The notes beneath the pieces are model-generated. The model ran no database searches, had not been told where the DNA came from, and was given only the letters and a program-made list of their open reading frames with translations. Both the position numbers and the translations under genes were made by a program. Positions 31,811 through 40,489 of a stretch of 64,000 nt of DNA are shown here, piece after piece. Position 1 is the stretch's first letter; the number at the start of each line of letters is the position of its first letter. The stretch covers positions 1 through 64,000 of the forward strand of contig CALZUQ010000008.1 in the NCBI GenBank assembly GCA_945829425.1, read 5' to 3'. Source of the DNA: an uncultured bacterium. GTDB taxonomy: Bacteria; Bacteroidota; Bacteroidia; Bacteroidales; Bacteroidaceae.

Positions 31811-32626
31811 TTAATTTTGAGGCTTCGCCATCTCGGCGGGTGTAGGAGGTACGCCACCTGCCTCATCACCAGGAAGTACAGGGGTCTTGGCGGGAGCTAC
31901 AGGAGCTACGGGAGCTGAGGTCTCTGGAGCCTCCATACCATTGCTTATCTTCTGGTTACGCTCGGCTGCGGAGATGAACTCCTTGACGTAGGCATCGTTC
32001 TTGAAAGCGTCTGTCGCCTTGCTCATGATGTCTTCTATCCAGGGTGTCAACTCAGGATATTCAAATGTCGAGGTTACCATCATAAATACTCCGGGACCGA
32101 GGACATTGTCGAAATTCTCGCAAATGAAGCCGGTAATGAGCTTGTCTTCCTCAATAACAATCTTCTCCGCCTCTTCAGTAAGCTGGCGGTAAACCTTGTC
32201 CATATCCTCACCGTCCATAATGGCTTGGTTCTCACGGTGTGAGAGTTCGGAATATCTTGACCTCAGGCTGTTATATTTCTCCAGAAACGCAAAGAGTTTG
32301 TCGTTAAGCTCCGTACCGGTGCACTCCTGCTTCGTACGGTTTAGTTTTATGGTTATATCGCCTTCCTCTATGACAATAGGCATTACGCTCTCGTCGTCCA
32401 TGAAGATTGTGGCGATGTGTGTCGAGTCAGTATTGCCGGAAAACTTGAACTGTCCATGTACTACCTCACATGAGTCTATGTTCTTCAGCTCGCCGTCTTT
32501 TACAGCCTTGAGATAAAGCATCCGTCCGTCGAGAATGCTGATATTGGAAGAACCCTGGATATTGTAGGTTTTCGTACATGAAGTACAGGTTAACACTGCC
32601 AGTATGGTATAGAGTATTTTATTCAT
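31811..32626 (-). CDS. DUF4369-type lipoprotein
   Basis: 271 residues. The N-terminus MNKILYTILAVLTCTSC is a lipoprotein signal, with Cys17 (after T-S) the likely acylated residue. The next 100 residues (SISILDGR-like ...YLKAVKDGELKNIDSCEVVHG, VIEEGDITIKLN) match the DUF4369 domain that often precedes thioredoxin-like domains in Bacteroidota; here no CxxC follows. The C-terminus is a Pro/Ala-rich tail (APVAPVAPAKTPVLPG). Function unknown; probably periplasmic. Confidence 0.75.
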   Translation of the reverse strand: MNKILYTILAVLTCTSCTKTYNIQGSSNISILDGRMLYLKAVKDGELKNIDSCEVVHGQFKFSGNTDSTHIATIFMDDESVMPIVIEEGDITIKLNRTKQECTGTELNDKLFAFLEKYNSLRSRYSELSHRENQAIMDGEDMDKVYRQLTEEAEKIVIEEDKLITGFICENFDNVLGPGVFMMVTSTFEYPELTPWIEDIMSKATDAFKNDAYVKEFISAAERNQKISNGMEAPETSAPVAPVAPAKTPVLPGDEAGGVPPTPAEMAKPQN

Positions 32627-32711
32627 CGAAATGAAACTTTAATAAAAGGTTTTTTATGTTTTCCACCGTCAGAAGAGGCATGTCTGTTGGCTGACGGCTG
32701 TAAAAGTCATG

Positions 32712-32719
32712 CAAAGGTA
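32712..32719 (-). promoter_or_regulatory. candidate -7 element for the lipoprotein-pyrC operon
   Basis: Minus-strand TACCTTTG followed by CA, 86 bases upstream of the lipoprotein start. At -33 only TTTC/GTTG-like bases are found. The four genes pyrC, plsC, the RluA-type gene and the 52-residue protein follow in the same direction. Confidence 0.5.
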
Positions 32720-32794
32720 GCACGATATTTGTTAGCAACGAAATTTCTTTATGCTATTTTATTGATTTCCTCTGCGATTTATATGTTTTTAAGA

Positions 32795-33241
32795 CTATTT
32801 CCTCATCTCGTGGGACAATCTGTTTGTGGAATACAGTTGTAGCAATGCGCCGACAAGCATGATGAGTACCCAGTTGTTGTAAACGATGCGCAGATAGTTG
32901 TGATAACTGTTCATCTCGCTGACCACAAGGGGGAGCAGGAAGCCCCAGTACTGCTCGATCATGAGAAGGGAGGAGGCTATAAAACACAGTCCCGAAAGCA
33001 GTTGGATGGTCTGAAGCCTGCGCTGCACAAAATTCTGAGGACGGGCGTTGAGCTTGCGCTGGCATACGACATATAGGAGTGAACCGAGAAGGAAAGCCCA
33101 AGGCACTGCCTTATGTATCAAGACATTGACGTAGGGGTTTTCTATAAGCAACGAAGAGGCCATCACAAATCCGGCACAGGTCACCATAACGGCTCCTCCA
33201 ACGGTCATCAAGATGCCGTAGAGATTATTTATCTTTTCCAT
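32795..33241 (-). CDS. four-helix membrane protein, unknown
   Basis: 148 residues with predicted membrane segments near 8-32, 44-60, 76-96 and 121-138. No motif is recognised. Its start overlaps the end of the FtsB/DivIC-like gene by 17 bases, so it is translated from the same transcript and may act at the same membrane site, but I cannot assign a function. Confidence 0.7.
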   Translation of the reverse strand: MEKINNLYGILMTVGGAVMVTCAGFVMASSLLIENPYVNVLIHKAVPWAFLLGSLLYVVCQRKLNARPQNFVQRRLQTIQLLSGLCFIASSLLMIEQYWGFLLPLVVSEMNSYHNYLRIVYNNWVLIMLVGALLQLYSTNRLSHEMRK

Positions 33242-33575
33242 TTGTATTGTCTTTTAATTCGGGTAATGTACTGCGGGGGTCGGAACTGAGAACGTAGATG
33301 TCCTCGTCGTCGGCCTTCATGAAATACCTTTCGCGCGCTATGCGCTCTATATTCCGGGGGTCGCGTTCAAGGTCGCGCAGTTGAGCAGCATTGTTTTTAT
33401 ATACATTATTATAATAGTCTATCTCTGTGCGCAGCTCCAAAATCTCATAATATAACACCATGCGTTGATAGAAGCTGTTACTGTCAGCAAAGCCTACAAC
33501 AACAATGCCTATGATAGTTGTAATGAGGTATTTGTATTTTGAGAGCAACGCGTAAAGGAATGATGCTTTTTCCAT
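33225..33575 (-). CDS. FtsB/DivIC-family septum formation protein
   Basis: 116 residues: short cytoplasmic lead, one membrane helix (about 16-32, LITTIIGIVVVGFADSN), then a coiled coil (about 35-70) and the conserved region DPRNIERIARERYFMKADDEDIYV. This is the bitopic layout of FtsB/DivIC, part of the divisome trimer with FtsL and FtsQ. It starts with ATG 33575; an AACCCACCTAAAA motif lies 12 bases upstream. Confidence 0.82.
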   Translation of the reverse strand: MEKASFLYALLSKYKYLITTIIGIVVVGFADSNSFYQRMVLYYEILELRTEIDYYNNVYKNNAAQLRDLERDPRNIERIARERYFMKADDEDIYVLSSDPRSTLPELKDNTNGKDK

Positions 33576-33586
33576 TGTCCTGTTAC

Positions 33587-33823
33587 TTTTAGGTGGGTTC
33601 TATTAATTCGCTTTGACATATTTGGGAATTATTTTCGTGCATAAAAATGTAAGTTGAAGAGGTTGCGTAGCAGGCTATGTGACCGATGATACTTACGTTA
33701 TACACGGAAAAGAAACCCAAAGATGACAAAACGTCACCCTTAAACTACTTATCGTTTGACGGCGGGAGACTTGTCCTCCGGACTCACTGACCAGAGGGAA
33801 GTAATTAATAAACCCACCTTTAG
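33587..33823. repeat. dispersed intergenic repeat, copy 2 (about 237 bp, MITE-like)
   Basis: Left end TTTTAGGTGGGTTCTATTAA and right end TAATTAATAAACCCACCTTT are inverted repeats of about 18 bp. The core GGCGGGAGACTTGTCCTCCG and GAGGGAAGTAATTAATA match copy 1, with about 130 extra bases in the middle (about 33620-33755). No frame encodes a transposase. The repeat fills much of the gap between the FtsB/DivIC-like gene and dnaX. Confidence 0.7.
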
Positions 33824-33906
33824 TTTATCTGAAATGTATTGTAATTGTATGGAAATGCATATGAATCATATTAGAACTGTATATGAAACGTATGATTTTC
33901 ACGATG

Positions 33907-33914
33907 CAAAAGTA
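33907..33914 (-). promoter_or_regulatory. candidate -7 element facing the FtsB/DivIC-like gene
   Basis: Minus-strand TACTTTTG followed by CATC, 332 bases upstream of the gene, so the leader would include the whole repeat at 33587-33823. TTTG (33930-33933) is present but only 15 bases away, short of the normal 19-21. Confidence 0.35.
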
Positions 33915-34038
33915 AGAAAAAAACATGAACAAAGAGGAAAGAACACCAAAGTATTAAGATTTGTTTATAATCATTACGATTCTATATATTATTTCTTAAT
34001 TTATAGCTTGCAAGTAGGCGTTATCAGTATTTTTTTAG

Positions 34039-34046
34039 TACTTTTG
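34039..34046 (+). promoter_or_regulatory. candidate -7 element for dnaX
   Basis: TACTTTTG followed by CA on the plus strand, 78 bases before ATG 34125. No TTTG is found near -33. The same TnnTTTTGCA form recurs at other starts in this window. Confidence 0.5.
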
Positions 34047-34124
34047 CATTGATATGTCACAAAACACGTACGACACGTGGCTTTGTGGCGGAGAAAAGCC
34101 TTTACAAACAAGAAAAATGTCATT

Positions 34125-35933
34125 ATGGAATATCAAGTTTCAGCAAGGAAATACAGACCTATGACCTTCGCGTCGGTAGTAGGACAGGAGACATTGACAA
34201 CAACGCTGAAGAATGCCGTGAGAAGCGGGAAACTGGCTCACGCTTTCCTCTTCTGCGGCCCACGAGGAGTAGGCAAGACAACATGTGCGAGAATTTTCGC
34301 TCGGACCATAAACTGTGAGAAACCTACTGCCGACGGAGAGGCTTGCGGAGAGTGTGAGAGCTGCAAGGCGTTCCTCGAAAACAGGTCGTATAACATCTTT
34401 GAGCTTGACGCTGCGTCTAACAACTCCGTAGAGAACATTAAACAACTCATGGAGCAGACAAGAATACCACCGCAGGTGGGACGCTACAAGGTGTTTATCA
34501 TTGACGAGGTGCATATGCTATCGACTCAGGCTTTCAATGCCTTTCTGAAAACACTTGAGGAGCCGCCATCGTACGTCATCTTTATCCTCGCCACGACAGA
34601 GAAGAAAAAACTCTTGCCTACCATACTATCACGTTGCCAGATATACGACTTTGACAGAATGAACGTGGCAAACACGGTAAACCACCTGAAAATGGTAGCG
34701 GAAAAAGAGGGGTACACATACGAGGAGGAGGCGTTGGAGATAATCGCAGAAAAAGCTGACGGAGGCATGCGCGACGCTCTCTCGCTCTTCGACCAGGCGG
34801 CAAGCTTCTGTCAGGGTAACATAACCCGAGAGAAGGTTATCAAGGACTTTAACCTTATGGACCTCGACAATTACTTCACGCTGACAGACCTTGCATTAGA
34901 GAACAAATGCGCAGAGGTTATGGTTCTGCTAAACGACATGTTGTCACAGGGCATCGACGGAGGTAATATCGTATGCGGACTGGCGGAGCATATACGAAAC
35001 GTCATGATGTGTAAGGACCCGCAAACCACGCCACTGCTTGAGGCAAGCAAGAAATACAGTGAGAGATACATAAGTCAGGCGAAGAAATGCCCGGTAGCGT
35101 TCCTTTATAAAGCATTACAGATACTTACACGATGCGACCTAAACTACCGCCAAAGCTCAAACAAGAGGCTACTCGTCGAGATAACACTTATCGAAGTGGC
35201 TCAGATAACACAGCCAGACGATGCGGACAGCAGTCCCCGAAAGGGGAGAAGATTGAAAACCCTGTTCAAACTACTCTTCTCGTCCAATGAAGTCAAAATA
35301 AAACAGGTGACGGAGGAGGAGAAGAAAAAAGCAGAAGAAAGAAAGTCTATAAGCAACAATACCGGAAAGCCATTAACCAACAATACAGGCAATCCGTACG
35401 GCAATACAGCCAAAGAGACAGAAAGCAAGCCTTACGGCAGCACGAAAAACGATCAACGTTCAAAGATTTCCATCAGTTCCTTCGGCAGCACATTTGGAGC
35501 TATAGTCAAGAAGCAGGCTGTCACAACCATCGAGAAAGAGACAGCAGAATCATCAAAGGAAGACAATGCCTTTACAGATGAAGACCTCCAAAGAGAATGG
35601 TTAGCTATGTGCAACAGAATGAGCAAAAACCCTCAGATGGTCGGGCTTGCAGCAAGCATGCGAAACCTTCAGCCAAAGATAACATCTCACCCTGAGATAG
35701 AGATTCTTGTAACGAATAATATACTCCTCGACCAGTTAAAAGGCATACAAGGCAGGATCCGAGCCACACTTTCCGGTGAACTTCACAACTCGTCACTGAA
35801 GGTTTCTCTCCGCATAGCCGAAAACTTTGAGATAAAGAAAATAAAGACAAAGCAGGAGATTTTTGAGAAACTGAAGGAAGAGAGCGCATCCTTACGCAAA
35901 CTCATTACCGACCTCAAGCTTGAGCTGACATAA
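34125..35933 (+). CDS. dnaX: DNA polymerase III subunit gamma/tau
   Basis: 602 residues from ATG 34125 (MEYQVSARKYRPMTFASVVG); the longer reading from GTG 34077 adds a non-conserved lead. The clamp-loader ATPase has HAFLFCGPRGVGKT (Walker A), a four-Cys zinc site (CARIFART-INC, CGEC-ESC), DEVHMLS (Walker B) and the SRC sensor 1. Domain III continues to about residue 370. The C-terminal tau part is low-complexity (NNTGKPLTNNTGNPYGNT) before a conserved end. An A6 run at 35325-35330 lies just where gamma ends in other species, but see the rejected list. Confidence 0.96.
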   Translation: MEYQVSARKYRPMTFASVVGQETLTTTLKNAVRSGKLAHAFLFCGPRGVGKTTCARIFARTINCEKPTADGEACGECESCKAFLENRSYNIFELDAASNNSVENIKQLMEQTRIPPQVGRYKVFIIDEVHMLSTQAFNAFLKTLEEPPSYVIFILATTEKKKLLPTILSRCQIYDFDRMNVANTVNHLKMVAEKEGYTYEEEALEIIAEKADGGMRDALSLFDQAASFCQGNITREKVIKDFNLMDLDNYFTLTDLALENKCAEVMVLLNDMLSQGIDGGNIVCGLAEHIRNVMMCKDPQTTPLLEASKKYSERYISQAKKCPVAFLYKALQILTRCDLNYRQSSNKRLLVEITLIEVAQITQPDDADSSPRKGRRLKTLFKLLFSSNEVKIKQVTEEEKKKAEERKSISNNTGKPLTNNTGNPYGNTAKETESKPYGSTKNDQRSKISISSFGSTFGAIVKKQAVTTIEKETAESSKEDNAFTDEDLQREWLAMCNRMSKNPQMVGLAASMRNLQPKITSHPEIEILVTNNILLDQLKGIQGRIRATLSGELHNSSLKVSLRIAENFEIKKIKTKQEIFEKLKEESASLRKLITDLKLELT

Positions 35934-35945
35934 CGTTTCATCCAC

Positions 35946-37259
35946 ATGCATTCCTACTACAATATCATAATACGCCTTACCCTGCCCAGCATTGTGTCAA
36001 ACATCACCGTACCATTGCTGGGCATGGTTGACTTAGCCATAACAGGACATTTAGACAACGAAGCGTATATAGGAGCCATTGCCGTTGGAGGAATGCTTTT
36101 CAACATTCTTTACTGGATGTTCGCCTTCCTACGCATGGGAACAAGCGGAATGACGGCGCAGGCTTACGGAGAGCAGGACAACAGCCACATTACCGGCACG
36201 CTTTACAGAGGTGCAGCCGTAGCCTTCATCATATCCACAGCGATGATTGTCCTCTCACCCCTCCTGTTCTCCGGTGCCATGGCTTTCATCCAGCCCTCTT
36301 GTGAGGTGCGACAGCTCGTAGCACGATATTTTTATATATGCATCTGGGGCGCACCGGCTTCACTGCTTCTCTTTGTCCTAAACGGGTGGTTCATAGGCAT
36401 GCAGAACACGCGCATACCTATGGCTATAGCTATCTTCCAAAACATTCTTAACATCCTCTCAAGTCTCTTTCTTGTCTATGGAATAGGCATGAAACTTGAA
36501 GGCATAGCATTAGGCACAGTGACAGCGCAATGGGGAGGAGCAGCTGCTGCGGTGTATATGCTATACCGCAAATACAGCGGGTACATATCACAAAAGATGT
36601 CACTAAAAGAGATGCTGCGTGGCGGAGAACTGCGTCTCTTCCTTACTATAAACCGCGACATATTCTTCCGCACATTATGTATGATAAGCATACATTTCTT
36701 CTTTATTTCTGCAGGAGCAAAAGGCGGAGACACAATCCTTGCTGTCAATGCGGTATTTATGCAGTTCTTCACGTTATACAGCTACTTCATCGACGGATTG
36801 GCGTATGCAGGAGAGGCAATGGTAGGCAAAGCCATTGGTGCAAAACGGGTCGTTGACTACCGGCACACCGTCCGTGGGCTGTTTGTCTGCGGCATTGTCC
36901 TCACAACGCTCTTCACCATTCTATACGCTTTCTGCAACGGCTGGATAACACGCCTCTTCACAGACAACGCACAGGTCATAGCCTGTGCCGGCGAGTACCT
37001 ACACTGGACACTTTTCTTCCCTTTCTGTGGTATGGCGGCATTTATATGGGACGGCATATATATAGGAGCGACAGAGTCGCGTAGCATGCTGGCAAGCACA
37101 CTTGCCGGAATGTTGATGTTCTTCGCAATCTATCTCACTCTTGAAGGCGTGTACCATAACCACGCCCTCTGGGTCGCTTTCCTCTGCAACCTCGCCATGC
37201 GCGGCATTGTCCTTACATATATGCGTAAAAACATACTGAGCCATCATTTCTCTACATGA
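35946..37259 (+). CDS. MATE-family efflux transporter
   Basis: 437 residues with twelve predicted membrane helices in two six-helix bundles. MVDLAITGHLDNEAYIGAIA and RMGTSGMTAQAYGEQD in the first half, and the repeat DGLAYAGEAMVGKAIGAK in the second, are the MATE (DinF/NorM) signatures. It should export cationic drugs or metabolites in exchange for Na+ or H+; the substrate is not readable. It starts 12 bases after dnaX and may be co-transcribed. Confidence 0.9.
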   Translation: MHSYYNIIIRLTLPSIVSNITVPLLGMVDLAITGHLDNEAYIGAIAVGGMLFNILYWMFAFLRMGTSGMTAQAYGEQDNSHITGTLYRGAAVAFIISTAMIVLSPLLFSGAMAFIQPSCEVRQLVARYFYICIWGAPASLLLFVLNGWFIGMQNTRIPMAIAIFQNILNILSSLFLVYGIGMKLEGIALGTVTAQWGGAAAAVYMLYRKYSGYISQKMSLKEMLRGGELRLFLTINRDIFFRTLCMISIHFFFISAGAKGGDTILAVNAVFMQFFTLYSYFIDGLAYAGEAMVGKAIGAKRVVDYRHTVRGLFVCGIVLTTLFTILYAFCNGWITRLFTDNAQVIACAGEYLHWTLFFPFCGMAAFIWDGIYIGATESRSMLASTLAGMLMFFAIYLTLEGVYHNHALWVAFLCNLAMRGIVLTYMRKNILSHHFST

Positions 37260-37379
37260 TACCTATCGCCTGCCGTTTGTTTACTTTACCATAGTTGTTA
37301 AGTCAGCTCTCATTCATGTCCTGACTAAGTTTTCCTCCCCTTGTTTGCTCTCTGTCAATCTTTGAAGCTTCATTTTTCT

Positions 37380-37433
37380 ACAGCGACAGTTCCTTCTACA
37401 GCAACAGTTCCTTCTACTGCGACAATTGCTTCT
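37380..37433. repeat. three tandem repeats of 18 bp
   Basis: Three units close to ACAGCGACAGTTCCTTCT at 37380, 37398 and 37416, the third with three changes. They lie in the gap between the converging MATE and hutI genes. No terminator-like hairpin with a T run was evident in this gap. Confidence 0.85.
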
Positions 37434-37496
37434 GCGGTGTTCTTTTTAGAACACCCGCTTTCCCTCATCTTTCTCCCCCATTCAATTCACTCCCCT

Positions 37497-38756
37497 TCAT
37501 ACCTCCTGTCCGCACTCTACTTTTCCGTTCATTATAACCTTTTTGATTATCGGAGAAGTATAAGCATAAGGAATATAGCTTATGGAAGGTATTTTCTCAG
37601 TAATAATAACGTTCGCCACTTTCCCCCGTGTTATGCTGCCATAGTCGTCACTTAGCCCCATGGCATATGCTGCATTCAGCGTGGCTGCGTTGATTGCCTC
37701 TTCAGGCAACAGCCTCATCTTGATACATGCCAACGATACTACAAACTTCATATCTCCCGAAGGTGTCGAACCGGGATTATAGTCGCTCGCCACAGCTACA
37801 CCAATACCTGCGTCAATCATCTTCCGTGCCGGAGCAAACGGCATATTAAGGAAGAACGACGTCCCCGGCAATGCTGTCGGCATAGTACAGCTTCCTCTCA
37901 ATATTCCGATACTGTCCTCAGCCATACTCTCAAGATGGTCTACCGAGAGGGCATTATGCGCCACTCCAACGGCCACTCCACCCGACGGTGCCAGTTCCTC
38001 AGCATGTATCTTCGGTTTCATGCCCCATTTCGCTCCCGCATCAAGAATACGAGCTGTCTCCTCTGGTGTAAAGAAGCCCTTGTCGCAGAAGACATCAATA
38101 TAGTCCGCCAAACGCTGGCGTCCCACCTCTGGTATCATCTCGTTCACCACAAGGTCCACATATTCCGGCTGTGTAAACTGCCGTCCCACGGCGTGCGCTC
38201 CAAGGAACGTCGCGACAACACGTGCCGGCAGTGTCTCCTTCATCCGCTGTATTACTCGAAGCATCTTCAATTCGTCGGCGATATTGAGACCGTAGCCGCT
38301 CTTTATTTCAATACATCCAGTACCTTTCCTAATCATCTCCCACGCCCGCCGCATGGCTTCTACATACAATTCCTCCTCAGACAGGGTGTGCAGGAGGTCG
38401 GCGGAATTAAGTATTCCACCGCCTCTCCGTGCTATCTCTGCATATGACATGCCTTTTATCTTATCTACAAACTCTGTCTCGCGGCTTCCAGCATAGACTA
38501 TATGGGTATGGGGATCGCACCATGACGGCAAAACGGTTCCTCCTTCTGCGTCAATAACCTCGTCATAAACAGCATCATCAATCCTGCCTTCCTCTTCTGG
38601 CTTCCTTTCCCCAAACGCCTGTATCCTGCTATCCTCAATAACCATCCAAGCGTCGTCTATGCTTTCAAGCCTCGCCATGTCCTTACCCTCAAAGCGTTTC
38701 TTGCCATTAGGGCATATCCCAGCAAGAGTGCCAATATTTTTAATCAGTGTTCTCAT
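37497..38756 (-). CDS. hutI: imidazolonepropionase
   Basis: 419 residues of the amidohydrolase superfamily. CDPHTHIVYAGSRETEF carries the HxH metal ligands and the substrate-binding Arg; HAEELAPSGG and SDYNPGSTPS supply further ligands. It opens the imidazolone ring to give formiminoglutamate, step three of histidine breakdown. Last gene of the hut set, starting 4 bases after hutH. Confidence 0.95.
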   Translation of the reverse strand: MRTLIKNIGTLAGICPNGKKRFEGKDMARLESIDDAWMVIEDSRIQAFGERKPEEEGRIDDAVYDEVIDAEGGTVLPSWCDPHTHIVYAGSRETEFVDKIKGMSYAEIARRGGGILNSADLLHTLSEEELYVEAMRRAWEMIRKGTGCIEIKSGYGLNIADELKMLRVIQRMKETLPARVVATFLGAHAVGRQFTQPEYVDLVVNEMIPEVGRQRLADYIDVFCDKGFFTPEETARILDAGAKWGMKPKIHAEELAPSGGVAVGVAHNALSVDHLESMAEDSIGILRGSCTMPTALPGTSFFLNMPFAPARKMIDAGIGVAVASDYNPGSTPSGDMKFVVSLACIKMRLLPEEAINAATLNAAYAMGLSDDYGSITRGKVANVIITEKIPSISYIPYAYTSPIIKKVIMNGKVECGQEV

Positions 38757-38760
38757 GACT

Positions 38761-40245
38761 TCAGCTGTTTCTTCTTATAAAATCCACGGACTTCTGTATA
38801 TATGGATACATGACCTCGTCATTGATGATAAACGGGACCTCCTTACGGTAAGCGTCGAAAATCTCCTGTATCACCTGCGACGACCGCAGTGGTCGTCGGA
38901 ACTCCAAAGCCTGTGTGGCATTGAAAAGCTCTATGGCGAGGACACGCTCCGTATTGAGTATCACCTTATACAGCTTTATCGCTGCGTTGGCTCCCATGCT
39001 GACATGGTCTTCTTGTCCCTGACACGAAGGAATGCTGTCAACGGAAGCGGGCGAGCAGAGGCTTTTGTTCAGGCTTACAATGGATGCGGCAGTATACTGG
39101 GTGATCATAAAGCCACTGTTCACGCCCGGGTTTGCTACGAGGAAGCTCGGCAGTCCGCGTGTCCCTGAGACGAGCTTATATATCCTCCGCTCCGAGATGT
39201 TCGCCAATTCACTCATGGCTATAGCGAGGAAGTCCATAGGCAGTGCTATCGGTTCGCCGTGAAAATTGCCAGCCGAGATGATGAGGTCATCATCAGGACA
39301 TACCGTAGGATTGTCCGTCGCAGAGTTTATCTCTACGTCAATTACGGACTCCACATATCTCACAGTGTCTTTCACCGTACCATGAACCTGCGGTACGCAG
39401 CGAAAAGAGTATGGGTCCTGAACATACGACTTCGGTTTCTCCATGATTTCGCTACCTGTAAGTAACTCTCTCATCCTGCTTGCCGTATCGATTTGTCCTT
39501 TGTGTGGTCTCACCTGATGTACGGCATCTGTAAATGGCTCTACGAGTCCATAGTATGCGTCGAGCGACATGGCTGCAATGCTGTCCGCCCATTTGTTCAG
39601 CCGGTGGCTTTGCAGCAGAGCCCATACCGCGAAGGCTCCCATGTTCTGTGTGCCGTTAAGCAACGCCAGTCCTTCCTTCGACGCAAGCTGTATAGGCTGC
39701 CACCCCATCTTTTTAAGTATCTTCTTTGCCGGCATCACCTCACCCTTATACTCTACCTCACCGAGTCCTATCAGCGGCAGAGAGAGATGAGCGAGAGGCA
39801 CGAGGTCTCCTGACGCTCCTAAAGAACCTTGCATATACACTACAGGGTAGATATCGTTATTGAAGAAGTCGACCAAGCGTTCTACCGTATCAAGCTTACA
39901 TCCCGAATAGCCATAACTCAGCGACTGCACTTTCAGCAGCAGCATAATCTTTACGATTTCGTTAGGCACCCTGTCTCCTGTACCGCAGGCGTGAGACATC
40001 ATAAGGTTTATCTGAAGTTGCGCAAGATTGTCATGACCTATCGAGACGTTACATAGCGATCCGAAGCCTGTCGTGACACCATAAATAGGTTTAGTATTTG
40101 CTGCAATCTTTTTGTCAAGGTATTCACGGCAATATACTATGCGCGAACGAGCGTCTTCGCTCAGTTCAAGCTTGTATCCGTTGTTTATAATCTCACCGAT
40201 ACGTTCTATCGTGAGGTGTTCAGCTGAAATAAGGTGTTTGTTCAT
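38761..40245 (-). CDS. hutH: histidine ammonia-lyase
   Basis: 494 residues of the MIO-dependent ammonia-lyase family. GSLGASGDLVPLAH holds Ala144-Ser145-Gly146, which cyclise into the MIO electrophile; YGVTTGFGSL with the catalytic Tyr is at residues 55-64. It deaminates histidine to urocanate. It is slightly shorter than the 505-510 of other HutH. It is separated from hutU by a 244-base gap with a palindrome and a 40-bp direct repeat. Confidence 0.96.
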   Translation of the reverse strand: MNKHLISAEHLTIERIGEIINNGYKLELSEDARSRIVYCREYLDKKIAANTKPIYGVTTGFGSLCNVSIGHDNLAQLQINLMMSHACGTGDRVPNEIVKIMLLLKVQSLSYGYSGCKLDTVERLVDFFNNDIYPVVYMQGSLGASGDLVPLAHLSLPLIGLGEVEYKGEVMPAKKILKKMGWQPIQLASKEGLALLNGTQNMGAFAVWALLQSHRLNKWADSIAAMSLDAYYGLVEPFTDAVHQVRPHKGQIDTASRMRELLTGSEIMEKPKSYVQDPYSFRCVPQVHGTVKDTVRYVESVIDVEINSATDNPTVCPDDDLIISAGNFHGEPIALPMDFLAIAMSELANISERRIYKLVSGTRGLPSFLVANPGVNSGFMITQYTAASIVSLNKSLCSPASVDSIPSCQGQEDHVSMGANAAIKLYKVILNTERVLAIELFNATQALEFRRPLRSSQVIQEIFDAYRKEVPFIINDEVMYPYIQKSVDFIRRNS

Positions 40246-40281
40246 GATGATTATGTTTTTTTAGTTATTTATAGGATGAGG

Positions 40282-40303
40282 GTATAAAGGTGAACCTTTA
40301 TAC
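40282..40303 (-). promoter_or_regulatory. palindrome upstream of hutH
   Basis: GTATAAAGGT (40282-40291) and ACCTTTATAC (40294-40303) form a perfect 10-bp inverted repeat with a 2-base spacer, 37 bases upstream of the hutH start. Such symmetry suits a dimeric repressor; no T run follows, so I favour an operator over a terminator. Confidence 0.5.
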
Positions 40304-40306
40304 ACT

Positions 40307-40398
40307 GGGGCTTTATATTCTGCAAAAGGCAATTACTATGCTCACGGGGGCTTTATATTCTGCAAAAGGCAATTACTATGCTCACAGGGACTTTATAG
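40307..40398. repeat. 40-bp direct repeat between hutU and hutH
   Basis: GGGGCTTTATATTCTGCAAA, continuing to GCTCAC, occurs at 40307-40345 and again at 40347-40385 without a mismatch; a degraded third start (GGGACTTTATA) follows at about 40387. The exact identity of the two copies suggests a recent duplication or selection. Confidence 0.9.
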
Positions 40399-40489
40399 CT
40401 GACAAAGCAGATATCAGGGCTGATTCTGTGAGATAGAAGACAGCTGCCTTTTATCTCACTGTTTGCCTTTATAAGAAAAACATTTATTG

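Noticed and set aside
35322..35331. AAAAAAG in dnaX as a programmed frameshift site producing gamma
   Set aside because: The heptamer is out of phase: the reading frame is AAA AAA GCA, so the classic -1 slip does not apply. A +1 shift would stop after about eight codons at the right place, but a run of six A is short for transcriptional slippage.
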